From contig JAURQH010000067.1 of the NCBI GenBank assembly GCA_030836185.1, forward strand, positions 1 through 64,000: a stretch of 64,000 nt of DNA, in the 5' to 3' direction. Made by a program: the position numbers and the translations under genes. Below, one piece after another: positions 19,601-27,662 of the stretch (positions are counted from its first letter, which is position 1; each line of letters opens with the position of its first letter). The notes under the pieces were generated by a model. The model made no database searches and was not told the DNA's origin. It saw nothing but the letters and a program-made list of their open reading frames with translations. This DNA is from Planctomycetota bacterium. GTDB taxonomy: Bacteria > Planctomycetota > Planctomycetia > Planctomycetales > Planctomycetaceae.

Positions 19601-20086
19601 CCCTTTGTTGCCGGTGCGACCTTTACCGATGATATAGACATTGGCTCCGCCGCCAAGTTTTGTGCAGTTCACCCAGGCTTCAACACTGATCGTGTCGCCG
19701 TTGGTAAAATCAAAGGCGCTCTCATCGCCGGGGTCTTGAAGAATCAGGGCCGATTTGCCGTCGAGTTGCAGAACCCGATTGTCTGCCTGCATCAACGGAG
19801 ACTCTTTCGGCGTGGGGCCACCCGATGTGTATTTGGGTGTCCCTTTTTCTTCGGCCTTCCATAATTGTGAATCGTTCGTGTCCGTTTGATTCTTTTCAAA
19901 GCTCCAGTATGCCACCGGTTTGTCGGCGAGAATCAGTTCCTGATAACTCTGGAACTGCGATTCTTCTTCAACCACATCGGTATCATTCTGAGCGAATGCT
20001 GTGGTGGAAAGACAAGCCAGGAAAACCGCGCTGACGAAGAGCGAATGTCTGAACGGATCAATTGAGCTGCGAGGCGATTTCTGCAT
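16670..20086 (-). CDS. LamG + DUF1549 + DUF1553 exported protein
   Basis: A 1138-residue exported protein. The start at 20086 (M22 of the open frame) yields a signal peptide ending near TTAFAQ. Residues about 60-290 are a LamG/concanavalin-A-like domain (LDGKSALILQDPG, GDTISVEAWVNC, GWHHVAFTYTFG, GQMDELALYRTPLTD). DUF1549 follows (MIDAFIETRLNQENLQPQP, FLRRVTQDVIGTNPSPRQI, DNWVGYWQDVLAENP), with a CARCH haem-like motif near residues 710-716, and DUF1553 occupies the C-terminal third (VNRVWKRYLGRGFVEPVDDWE, LILNSRTYQREV, MLWVIVNSPEFVVIP). The frequent N-terminal planctomycete cytochrome domain is replaced by LamG. First gene of the operon with DUF1080 and DUF1501; function is not established. 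Confidence 0.9.
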   Translation of the reverse strand: MQKSPRSSIDPFRHSLFVSAVFLACLSTTAFAQNDTDVVEEESQFQSYQELILADKPVAYWSFEKNQTDTNDSQLWKAEEKGTPKYTSGGPTPKESPLMQADNRVLQLDGKSALILQDPGDESAFDFTNGDTISVEAWVNCTKLGGGANVYIIGKGRTGNKGFAANNQNWAVRLREQGGTGAVSFLFRDERNRGNDNSDWHRWTSDSGAPVKSGWHHVAFTYTFGKPETIKSWIDGYPSAGKWDYGKQTKVAPLVDNDEIRIGASGTLASSNSFTGQMDELALYRTPLTDKQIEARCPPKPAARQIANDEIPPGRVLVQIHEGVPNVKHWKFRLPEANDQYTTNWLTFPEVPRKYNERGVQIDRSNPFVMRAHCLLDLPAGEHTLLLRSLNGVRVLANGNEIVSTQFHSISGSAHGHIRKVDQVKATEIRQLQTGENEKLATLTTDGAPVRITMDMFIGGGSKRPETGEVSLSLKQADGTFAVLSPDGIFPLTDHGWFTFLDEHRVYMTELNAERRLQVGLAENERWEQRHQQARESLLAKLPKDDQRLDTEMIDAFIETRLNQENLQPQPVLDDWAFLRRVTQDVIGTNPSPRQIREFFADKSPERRAHYIDRLLDHPGWADNWVGYWQDVLAENPNIVNPTLNNTGPFRWWIHESFYDNKPIDRFVTELIRMQGSTYYGGPGGFEMASQNDVPMAAKAHIIGTAFLGVQMKCARCHDAPFHDVGQKDLFSLAAMLGRKPQGVPKTSTINLSDEALEDLIVVVSLKPGQTAPVEWTFDVIIDSEDVQHLLSDNKDSREQLAALVTSSQNERFRNVIVNRVWKRYLGRGFVEPVDDWEFADPTHATLLKKLSEELVLSGFDLKAITRLILNSRTYQREVVAEAPLNDSDWFSFAGPVRRHLSAEQIVDTMFAAAGKRLNAGQMNIDVDGSRSYKSSLNLGRPHRAWMFTSSSNERDRPSLSLPLSENFLTMMKAFGWRTSRQDPLTERDDTVTVLQPAIIANGVVAKRFTRMSEDSIFTELTLDSQPLKTLITRVFERSLTRPPRPDELALFTELLQEGYESRRIDVPPEQIKYHYPQTTLVSWSNHLDPKANEVKIAQEAKVRKGDPPTIRLETDWRERMEDMLWVIVNSPEFVVIP

Positions 20087-20268
20087 GATATTAATCTGCT
20101 CAGGAAGGTGTATGGGGTGGGAGCTGTGCAAATCAGCACAGGACTTCAATATACCACATTTGAGACATCATTGCATGAAAAATTCTTCGCAGATGGAGTC
20201 TGCGGCTCTCTCGTTATACAATGAATATCCTCAATATTTCGCTCATTTGATTGTGAAGGTGTTGCTCG

Positions 20269-21711
20269 ATGAAATTCTTTTCGTTTTTTCTCTTGATCAT
20301 CATGGCGTGCAGCTCCTCGGGCAATGCCGCTGATCGTCCCAATTTTGTCGTCATCTTGTGTGATGATTTGGGTTACGGCGACCTTGAGTGTTATGACCAT
20401 CCACACATTAAGACGCCGCATTTGAATCAGCTTGCCAGCGAAGGAATCCGTCTGACCGTTTGTTATTCGTCGGCTCCCGTTTGTTCGTCTTCCCGCGCAG
20501 GCTTATTGACGGGCCAGACACCGAATCGTGTCGGCGTTTATGACTGGATTCCTTCCGGCCATGTCATGCATCTTCCCGCGGATCAACCGACCATCGCGAC
20601 TTTATTGCAGCAGTCAGGATACAACACGGCTCACGTCGGCAAGTGGCATTGCAACGGTAAGTTCAATTCCGACGAACAACCGCAACCCGACGATCATGGT
20701 TTCGATCACTGGTTCTCGACGCAGAATAACGCCATCCCTCGACACGAGAATCCGAAAAATTTTGTCCGCAACGGAAAAGAAGTCGGGCCGTTGGAAGGTT
20801 TCTCTTGCGAGATTGTTGCCGATGAGGGAATCAAGTGGATGAAGTCGCAGCAGGATTCCGACGATCCTTTTTTTCTGTTCGCTTGTTTTCATGAACCTCA
20901 CGAGCCCATTGAATCCCCCGATGACCTGGTGAAAAAATATCTGCCCGTCGCCAAAGATCTCGACGAAGCCCAGTACTTCGCGAATGTTGAAAACATGGAT
21001 GCCGCTGTCGGAAAGATCATGTCGGCACTCGACGAAATGAATCTGGCCGAAGAGACTCTCGTCTTCTTTACGTCCGACAATGGTCCCGAAACGCTCGACC
21101 GCTATCGAACAGCAAATCGTTCATACGGATCTCCCGGCCCGTTACGGGGAATGAAATTGCATATCTATGAAGGCGGGATTCGCGTGGCGGGTCTTCTGCG
21201 TTGGAAGGGCAAGATCACGCCGGGAACAACCAGTGATCAGCCAGTCGGTGGTTTTGATGTCTTGCCGACCTTATGCGACTTGGCGGGAGTGAAAGTCCCG
21301 GAAACAATTCCGTTGGATGGTTGCAGTTTCAAATCGCTGTTGCATGGCCAACCGATCGAGCGTCCACAGCCAATGTTCTGGCATTATTATCGTTCGATGT
21401 CTGAACCGTGTGCCGCGCTTCGCGATGGTGATTGGAAAATCGTGGCTCGTTGGGATGCACCCCATGTCTACAAAGCCAGACTTCCCGGTGGCAACAATGT
21501 CACGCCGACAACGATGGAGATTATCAAGACGGCGAAGCTGACCGAATTCGAATTGTACAATCTGAAAGACGATCTCGCCGAGACAGACGATCTTTCCACA
21601 ACAAATCCTGCCATCCTGAAACGAATGAAAAAACAGATTCTTAGTCGTTATGACGAGGTTCAGAAATCTGGTCCTACCTGGACGTTTCCCGAAAAACCTT
21701 CAGGAAAATAA
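20269..21711 (+). CDS. Secreted sulfatase with variant C-S-S-S-R active-site motif
   Basis: A 480-residue type I sulfatase with signal peptide MKFFSFFLLIIMACSSSGNA. The metal-binding ILCDDLGYGDLECYD and the FTSDNGPE motif are present. The formylglycine site is C72-S-S-S-R76: the third position, normally Pro (or Ala), is Ser, which may affect maturation by formylglycine-generating enzymes. HVGKWHC and RGMKLHIYEGGIRV match substrate-pocket motifs of the family. Only two bases separate its stop from the next gene, so it is cotranscribed with a PAP2 phosphatase. Substrate sulfate ester unknown, probably a polysaccharide. Confidence 0.92.
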   Translation: MKFFSFFLLIIMACSSSGNAADRPNFVVILCDDLGYGDLECYDHPHIKTPHLNQLASEGIRLTVCYSSAPVCSSSRAGLLTGQTPNRVGVYDWIPSGHVMHLPADQPTIATLLQQSGYNTAHVGKWHCNGKFNSDEQPQPDDHGFDHWFSTQNNAIPRHENPKNFVRNGKEVGPLEGFSCEIVADEGIKWMKSQQDSDDPFFLFACFHEPHEPIESPDDLVKKYLPVAKDLDEAQYFANVENMDAAVGKIMSALDEMNLAEETLVFFTSDNGPETLDRYRTANRSYGSPGPLRGMKLHIYEGGIRVAGLLRWKGKITPGTTSDQPVGGFDVLPTLCDLAGVKVPETIPLDGCSFKSLLHGQPIERPQPMFWHYYRSMSEPCAALRDGDWKIVARWDAPHVYKARLPGGNNVTPTTMEIIKTAKLTEFELYNLKDDLAETDDLSTTNPAILKRMKKQILSRYDEVQKSGPTWTFPEKPSGK

Positions 21712-21713
21712 AC

Positions 21714-22484
21714 ATGGCTCCTACCAACTCAACGATCCAGAAGACGACTGAGAATCAGAAGAAGCCGATTCTGCGGATGCTCGATCCGTATGAGCGGTTG
21801 ATTCTGGGTGGGTTGTTGCTCGTCATCATGTGCAGTTGGGCGTTTATTTCGCTCTCGGCAGATGTTATGCAAGGGCAGACTCAGTCGTTTGATGAACGAA
21901 TTCTGTTGGCATTGCGAACAGAAGGAGATCCCACCGATCCCATCGGGTCGAAAGCCTGGGAGGATATCGGGCGAGATATCACGGCTCTCGGGGGGTATGC
22001 CTTTTTGATTCTTTTGATGATCGGAGTCTCAGGTTATTTGTTCTTGGCCCGTAAACGGGAAATGGGATGGTTTCTCATTGCTGCCGTGGTGAGTGGTTTT
22101 ATCATGACGATGACATTGAAGTCTGTCTTTCAAAGACCGCGACCCGATATCGTTACACACATTTCACATGTCTCGACGAGCAGCTTCCCCAGCGGACATT
22201 CAATGATGTCGATGGTGGTCTTTCTGACGATGGGAGCGTTATTGGCGAGGATCTCCACCCGCCGTCGGTTAAAGATTTACTGTATGACTGTCGCGGTCGT
22301 CTTGAGCTTATTGGTCGGTTGCAGCCGAGTGTATGTCGGCGTGCATTATCCAACCGACGTGCTGGCAGGTTGGTCGGCGGGAGTTGTGTGGGCAACGCTG
22401 GCCTGTCTCATTGCAAGCTGGTTAGAACGCAAAGGCTTCATCGGTTTGCACGAGCGGGTGAAGGAATCGGAGTCCCCGGAGTGA
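21714..22484 (+). CDS. PAP2-family membrane phosphatase
   Basis: A 256-residue integral membrane protein with about five or six hydrophobic segments and the complete acid-phosphatase signature: KSVFQRPRP (motif 1), SSFPSGHSM (motif 2) and SRVYVGVHYPTDVLAG (motif 3). Such enzymes dephosphorylate phosphatidate, diacylglycerol pyrophosphate or undecaprenyl pyrophosphate on the outer face of the membrane. The start follows the sulfatase stop by two bases (TAAACATG), so translation is probably coupled. It converges with the ArsC-like gene. Confidence 0.92.
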   Translation: MAPTNSTIQKTTENQKKPILRMLDPYERLILGGLLLVIMCSWAFISLSADVMQGQTQSFDERILLALRTEGDPTDPIGSKAWEDIGRDITALGGYAFLILLMIGVSGYLFLARKREMGWFLIAAVVSGFIMTMTLKSVFQRPRPDIVTHISHVSTSSFPSGHSMMSMVVFLTMGALLARISTRRRLKIYCMTVAVVLSLLVGCSRVYVGVHYPTDVLAGWSAGVVWATLACLIASWLERKGFIGLHERVKESESPE

Positions 22485-22550
22485 TAGACTCCGAACACGA
22501 ATTTGTGGGCTAGACTGATTCCCTTTGCATTATGATATTTTGCCACGAAC

Positions 22551-22892
22551 TCACAATAACTCATTCACATTCTCCGGCGGGCGTCCGAGGATTGCTTTGC
22601 GTCCCTTAACCACAATCGGTCGTTCGATCAACTTCGGATTCTCGATCATGATCTTCAAAGCCTGCTGGCGAGTCAGGTCTTTCTCTTTCAGCTTCAACTC
22701 TTTGTAGACCGCTTCGCCTTTCCGCATCACGTCTTGCGGTTCGAGCTTCAGTTTCTTCAAGATCGCATCCAAATCGTCAACGCTGGGCGTTTCTTTCAGG
22801 TATTCGATGATCTCGGGTTCGATGCCGGCATTCTGAATGAGTTGTAAGGTTTCGCGACTCTTACGGCAACGGGGGTTGTGATAAATCTTCAT
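22551..22892 (-). CDS. ArsC/Spx-family thioredoxin-fold reductase
   Basis: A 113-residue glutaredoxin-like arsenate reductase family protein. The start at 22892 gives MKIYHNPRCRKSRETLQLI with the catalytic Cys9 in NPRCRKSR, and the conserved arginines and IERPIVVKGRKAILGRPPENV segment follow, as in glutathione/glutaredoxin-dependent ArsC. No arsenic-efflux or arsR gene is nearby, so the true substrate is uncertain; many family members are of unknown function (YffB-like). Confidence 0.88.
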   Translation of the reverse strand: MKIYHNPRCRKSRETLQLIQNAGIEPEIIEYLKETPSVDDLDAILKKLKLEPQDVMRKGEAVYKELKLKEKDLTRQQALKIMIENPKLIERPIVVKGRKAILGRPPENVNELL

Positions 22893-22990
22893 GGTGAATC
22901 TGCTCTCTGAGAAGATGGGATATCTCAAAACGGTCAAGTCGTTTCAATATTATCAGCAGTGTTGCCGCAGGCAAAGCGGGACAAAGTTGT

Positions 22991-23728
22991 TTAAGCTGCC
23001 GGGACGACGAAGCAGAGAATCGCCACATAGTGGCAAACTGTTCCCGACACGACACACAAATGCCAGAGGCCGTGATGGTAATTCGTTTTGTGGTCGTTCA
23101 TGAAATAGTAGAGTCCGACCGAGTAAGAAACTCCACCCGCCAGAATCCAGATCAAGCCGGAAGTGGAAATCATTCCGCCGATGCGGAGCAAACTGATCGC
23201 GGGGAACCAACCGGTTATCGCATAATACCAGACCGGCACCATCTTCTGTTTGGTCACGAAGATTTTCATTGCCATTCCAATAGCGGCAATTCCCCAGGTG
23301 ATTGGTAAGACCAGCCACCAATGTTCGACCATTAAGAATCCGACAGCGAAGGGCGTGAAGGATCCTGCCATAAAGACAAAAATGCTGACCTGATCGATGA
23401 TGCGAAACCGTGATCGCCATTTCGGGGAAAACAGACAATGGGACAGTGTCGAGGCCAGATAGACTCCGATCAACCCAAAGCTATACACCAGACAGCCGAG
23501 AAACATCGGCAATGTTGCGTTGAATGCTGCCGTTGTGCAAAGGAGTACGGCACCACCGACGGCGGCTCCGAATCCTAAGCCGTGAGTCACGACGTTCACA
23601 TGCTCTGTGTGTAAAGAATCTTTGTCCCACTTGGACCAATGCAGATCTTCTTTATCGACAACGAGCCTCAATGACGGTTCCGAGATCATGGCATGCATCT
23701 CGGGTTCGTGTTGCGGCTGGGTATTCAT
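22991..23728 (-). CDS. Hemolysin III / PAQR-family membrane protein
   Basis: A 245-residue seven-helix membrane protein of the hemolysin III (adiponectin-receptor-like, PAQR) family. The metal-binding signatures are present: VNVVTHGLGFG near the N terminus, ASTLSHCLFSP after helix 2, and HHGLWHLCVVSG in the last helix, forming the Ser/His/His/Asp zinc site of putative hydrolases. A cytosolic N-terminal extension of about 45 residues precedes helix 1. It probably acts as a membrane hydrolase on lipids; the hemolysin name is historical. Confidence 0.92.
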   Translation of the reverse strand: MNTQPQHEPEMHAMISEPSLRLVVDKEDLHWSKWDKDSLHTEHVNVVTHGLGFGAAVGGAVLLCTTAAFNATLPMFLGCLVYSFGLIGVYLASTLSHCLFSPKWRSRFRIIDQVSIFVFMAGSFTPFAVGFLMVEHWWLVLPITWGIAAIGMAMKIFVTKQKMVPVWYYAITGWFPAISLLRIGGMISTSGLIWILAGGVSYSVGLYYFMNDHKTNYHHGLWHLCVVSGTVCHYVAILCFVVPAA

Positions 23729-24065
23729 GAAGATTCAATAAGTTAGTCTGGGAAAGCACCGGGTAAGATAACACCAATACCGAATGATAGAGGTGTATCA
23801 ACCACCCCTAGATATCGGATGATCTTGCTGTGGGACGGAGAGAGATTTGTAGGGTAAACCGCTGACGCCGTCAAGAAAGCACGAAAACGGCAGAATCTGC
23901 CGATATGCTCCGTGAAACCCGATAGAACATCAGACCTCAGAGGAATTGCAAACTGAAAATTCACCAGAGTTGATGCGTTGGAAATCTTGTGAGAATCCTG
24001 TCTGGAAGCGATATACTGTGGAGAGATTCCTCGAAACTTCGGCTTTGCTGAGGAGAATGTTGAAA
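23729..24065. other. Intergenic region with a short palindrome
   Basis: No supported gene. The only structure I see is the perfect palindrome CGGCAGA-A-TCTGCCG at 23888-23902. AGGAGA at 24051-24056 is the ribosome binding site of the next gene, and TATACT about 50 bases further upstream could be its -10 box. Confidence 0.4.
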
Positions 24066-24973
24066 ATGAAAATGCTCACACGATTCTGGTGTATGCTGGC
24101 AACTCTCTCAATTTCCGTACATTTGTCTGCCGAAGAACAGTACGTTTACTTCAACAACTCTCAATTTCTGGCGCTTGGCTCTCGAGAGTATTTTCTCGAT
24201 CTTCCACAAACTCAGCGTCCCGGTCAGAGTTTTCTCTTTGGAAATGTAGTCTTCGCTTATCACAAGCTTCAAGAAACGGGGCAGCCAGAGGAAAATGAGG
24301 AAGTTTCTCTCGACGATGTGATTTCCGTTCAGGAGGCGATTCGCAAGGGGGGGGGACAACAAATTTTCTGGATGCGCTCGTGACACAACAGTTAGGCGTG
24401 CCTCACAGCTTTGAGTTTGAGAAAGCCACACTCTCAAAAGGAATTTCGTATGAGAAGCATTACTGGAAAGTTCGCTGGGCGTTGTACCCGAATAGTGTAG
24501 GATTAACGGGTATTCCCTTTCGTTATCACGCGCGGCTCAAGGCTGATGGGACAGTGATTCCTCCTTCGCTTTATGTCGTCGAGCAATATCTCTGCCCTGA
24601 TCGAACTGGTTGGGTTGCCTGTCGTTTGGAATTGAGAAGAACGCACGAGAAAGAGATGCCTCAGTTGAAGGAAAAAGAGATTCGCCAACGCGCCTTGCAA
24701 GCATGGCAAAAATTTACCCAAAGTCATAAAAAGCTCGCCGAAGCGGGACATTTCCCCTCAAAAATTGTCGATCAGGAACGCTTGCGGATTCCGGTTGGGC
24801 AGTCGGAAGCAGGCGAGTTGCTCTACGAGGATGTTTGGGCAATTAAGATGTTCAATCCCAACGGCAAGAAGGAGGAAGAGACTTCACTACCATTGATACT
24901 TTACGTGCGAGTCACCGGTGAGGTTGGCAAGATTTTCTATCTCGACGGATTGATTGAGAAAACAGTGCGTTGA
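24066..24973 (+). pseudogene. Secreted protein of unknown function, frame broken in a G9 tract
   Basis: The first part (from the ATG at 24066, AGGAGA nine bases upstream) has a signal peptide (LTRFWCMLATLSISVHLSA) and then EEQYVYFNNSQFLALGSREYFLDLPQTQRPGQSFLFG, ending in frame at 24381-24383. The second part, open to 24973, reads back through NFLDALV into TQQLGVPHSFEFEKATLSKGISYEKHYWKVRWALYPNS and ends EVGKIFYLDGLIEK. The two frames join at a run of nine G (24347-24355); one extra G, or two fewer, restores one protein of about 300 residues. I do not recognise the family. If unjoined, the second part could start at the GTG at 24380, overlapping the first stop. Phase-variable slippage, mutation or a sequencing error are all possible. 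Confidence 0.65.
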
Positions 24974-26224
24974 TCAGTTCAGCAACGCAATGGCAAATGC
25001 TTGGCCGATCAAAGAATACGTTTTGGCCGAGCCGAGATAATGATAGCCGGCGTTCGATTTCGCCCGGGCCTCTAAATCTAGTTCTTCCTGGCTGAACAGT
25101 TTCTTCTCATACTCTTTCAGAAACTCCCGTTGGTCTTCTTTCGACATCTTGCCGTCGGCGTTCTCGTGATTCTTGTTCTCAGTTCGTAGCAGATACGCTT
25201 TTTGACGCAGATCGCCTCGTTTCTCATCGATGACGGCCAGGTCTTCATCCCAGAATGGACCGGTCTGAACCGCAAAAACATTCCCTTTGAAGTTGGGCAT
25301 GCTGGCGGGAGCCGCCATCGCGGCGCGGAACGGGATATGAGTCTGCTGTTGGCGCGGTTCCATTGATTCAATTTCGCCGCCGACACCCATCACGCCGATC
25401 ACGAAAGGCAGCTTGGGAGCTTTGAGATCTTTACGCACGTCGCGGATGAAGTTGGCCATCCATTCCGAATATTTGGCGAATCGGTTGCCCGGATTGTCCT
25501 TAGGTAAGTCGGGATAGACATTGCGTCCGACCATGTCGTTGAATCCCTGGAACCAGGCGAAGCCAGCCAGTTCATAACCTTGTGACGGATCGTAATCGGG
25601 AACGATTCGTTTGATGTCGCCCAACACAAATTGGACGTGCTCGATCATCTGGCGATAGCGGAGTCCCGTTTTTTCTTTGAGTTCCCGTTTTTGTTCAGCG
25701 GTTTCAAACTTGCCACGTTCGATGTCATTTTGTGAAGGGACATACGGCCCGGAACTCGGTGATCGATAATCGGTATGCAGCGATTGCCCACCCCAAGCGG
25801 TTTTGATAATCAGAATCGGTTGATCAAGTTCTTGTTGCATGGTGATGCCGAACGCCAGCTCGGGACCAATCTTTTCGCCCGGCTTGTCATAGTTGCGTCC
25901 CCCCTGATTGCCGAAACCGATTTCGAGTTGGCCGAAGACTTCCCGGTTTGGCATGTTGAGCCGACCCTGTTCCCCGGTCAGATAGGAAATGTAAGTGTTG
26001 GGGATCTTGCGATAACTGCCGTCAGATTTCTTCATCGCTTTCAGTAACGGAGCCGTCTTCGGATCTTCGCCCATGTAGTCAATGACACGAACGTGCGCGT
26101 GTCCTTCCATGTTGGATTGACCGGCGAGAATAAAGACCTTGAGCGGTTTCTTGTCGGCGGCATCGACGGAGGAAATGATCGACAGAACAACAATGCAGAA
26201 CGCAACGAATCGCGATGAAATCAT
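24974..26224 (-). CDS. Secreted GQSN-type carbohydrate esterase (sialate O-acetylesterase-like)
   Basis: A 416-residue exported SGNH-hydrolase. Signal peptide SRFVAFCIVVLSIISSVDA, then VFILAGQSNMEGHA with the catalytic Ser in GQSNMEG, PELAFGITMQQELDQPILIIKTAWGGQSL as block 2/3, and YELAGFAWFQGFNDM (the W-x-Q-G block typical of the sialate O-acetylesterase/DUF303 group). The distal DxxH-like block expected for the catalytic His is near NAGYHYLGSAKTYSLIGQAF. The start at 26224 is chosen because the long upstream extension would overlap the divergent gene. It likely removes acetyl groups from polysaccharides, in keeping with the sulfatases around it. Confidence 0.88.
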   Translation of the reverse strand: MISSRFVAFCIVVLSIISSVDAADKKPLKVFILAGQSNMEGHAHVRVIDYMGEDPKTAPLLKAMKKSDGSYRKIPNTYISYLTGEQGRLNMPNREVFGQLEIGFGNQGGRNYDKPGEKIGPELAFGITMQQELDQPILIIKTAWGGQSLHTDYRSPSSGPYVPSQNDIERGKFETAEQKRELKEKTGLRYRQMIEHVQFVLGDIKRIVPDYDPSQGYELAGFAWFQGFNDMVGRNVYPDLPKDNPGNRFAKYSEWMANFIRDVRKDLKAPKLPFVIGVMGVGGEIESMEPRQQQTHIPFRAAMAAPASMPNFKGNVFAVQTGPFWDEDLAVIDEKRGDLRQKAYLLRTENKNHENADGKMSKEDQREFLKEYEKKLFSQEELDLEARAKSNAGYHYLGSAKTYSLIGQAFAIALLN

Positions 26225-26407
26225 GGAAGGCCTCAAGGTGTGTGGTGTGAATAACATCTCCATTGAAGATAGCCATAAAATGACATGGAATGCAAAATAA
26301 AACAGGTGGGGAGTATAATATTTCATATTCTGACCACAGGATTTATGTGATCTGTAGAGAAGCTGTCCTCGTTGAAAGAGAGTCAGCGATTTTTTCAGGG
26401 TATCACA

Positions 26408-27139
26408 ATGAGTTGGAATAAACTGGACTGGGAAACGAGTGCAGCCGATATCGATCTCGGAAAACATAAACGGCTTTTATTTTGCATGTTGATGGGAATG
26501 CTCGTCACCTTCGCGTTTCTACGTTCTCAGTTTTCACATATGCACCCCTTTCCCGTTTTTTGGTGTAGTTCAGTGATCGGAGGAGTGCTGGGCTGTCTTG
26601 TCGGTTGGGAGTGGCAGGTTGCTGATGCTACGCGTCGAGCGACGACCTCGGGGAAGTTTATCCGTATGATTTTGTGTGTTTGGGGATTATTTGCTCTTGA
26701 GAGTGTATTCGTTTCCATTCTTGGTTTTGCCGAAACGGAAAAACATCGCACTTTTCTCCGCACTCTCGATAAGCAACCGCCTGAGGCATTTGAGTTTCAA
26801 TTTGAATGCGGGTGCTTACGCAAATCTGAGCCTGTCTTTGTGTTCGACTCTGTTGCGATTCAAGAGTTTGTTGAGATTGGCCACCAAAGTGAAGTACAGG
26901 TCAACGTGGACCGACGTGCTGCGGAGTTGGAGTTCGACTTCTCGATCCATTTCTCAAATGGTTCATTTGGCCGTTATCATGCAGAAGTTCCCGAGCGGGA
27001 AGATAGTAGGATGATGATTTCTTTCTCTACCCAAGCAGGGTTTCAAACGATTGAGATTCCTGGTGGATATCCCTGGCTTCAAAAGCATGTCTTGCAACAC
27101 CCCGATTTGGTGAATTGTCTGGACCATTCTGCAGATTGA
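26408..27139 (+). CDS. Membrane protein of unknown function
   Basis: A 243-residue protein not assigned to a family. The start at 26408 (after GGGTATCACA) is favoured over 26372. Residues about 20-115 contain three hydrophobic segments (LLFCMLMGMLVTFAFL, VFWCSSVIGGVLGCLVGW, MILCVWGLFALESVFVSIL), and the rest is soluble with a Cys pair (FECGCLRKSEP) and a beta-rich look (VNVDRRAAELEFDFSIHFSNGSFG). It is divergent from the GQSN esterase and followed by a transposase remnant. Confidence 0.65.
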   Translation: MSWNKLDWETSAADIDLGKHKRLLFCMLMGMLVTFAFLRSQFSHMHPFPVFWCSSVIGGVLGCLVGWEWQVADATRRATTSGKFIRMILCVWGLFALESVFVSILGFAETEKHRTFLRTLDKQPPEAFEFQFECGCLRKSEPVFVFDSVAIQEFVEIGHQSEVQVNVDRRAAELEFDFSIHFSNGSFGRYHAEVPEREDSRMMISFSTQAGFQTIEIPGGYPWLQKHVLQHPDLVNCLDHSAD

Positions 27140-27204
27140 GGAAATCTGAGGATTCTTCTATCTCTCTTACGGGAGTAGGACGCAGCGTGTCATAGCCAGA
27201 GGAA

Positions 27205-27620
27205 GTCATGCGAGGCTATGAACTCGAACGATTTGCTTGGAGTCTCGCGGTGGCTCGAAGCCAGTTGCTATCGATTTGTGGGCATATGCTTTTATGCCAA
27301 ATCACGTGCATCTCATCATTCATCCGCATTCTGTCGGATATCAGATTTCGGAAATTCTCAAACGGATCAAACAACCGGTGTCTCGTAAGAGTCTCGCCTA
27401 TCTGCGGAATACTACCCCTGAATGGATGGATCATCTCAAACAACAGCGAGGTCAAAAGACGGAGTATCATTTCTGGCAGCGAGGTGGGGGATATGATCGA
27501 AATATCACGGAAGGTGAAACATTGATGAACATGATTGACTACATCCATTTGAATCCTGTTCGAAGTGGTCACGTTTACCACGCGATCAAGAACACCACCA
27601 CCGGCTCGGCCTCCTCATAG
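27205..27620 (+). pseudogene. RAYT (REP-associated tyrosine transposase, IS200-like) remnant
   Basis: The frame opening at 27237 reads DLWAYAFMPNHVHLIIHP, the HUH motif of TnpA-REP proteins, then WMDHLKQQRG...YHFWQRGGGYDRNI and NMIDYIHLNPVRSGHV with the catalytic tyrosine region. The N-terminal strand is missing from this frame; another frame just upstream reads LERFAWSLAVAR, so a frameshift near 27255-27270 seems likely. After GHV the usual W-x-W-S-S end is replaced by a short unrelated tail and a stop. It is therefore a decayed copy at both ends. No REP-like palindromes are obvious around it. Confidence 0.75.
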
Positions 27621-27662
27621 TGTCACCCAAACCTCTTCACCCCAAAAACAGGTCGCACACAC

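Noticed and set aside
22477-22493. CGGAGT/ACTCCG hairpin after the PAP2 gene as a terminator
   Set aside because: The stem is short and overlaps the stop codon, and no T tract follows.
22551-22892. Arsenic resistance operon
   Set aside because: Only a single ArsC-like gene is present, without arsR, efflux pump or other ars genes.
27208-27525. Plus-strand frame starting MRGYELERF
   Set aside because: Only its first 15 residues look like RAYT sequence; the rest is out of frame with the HUH-motif frame.
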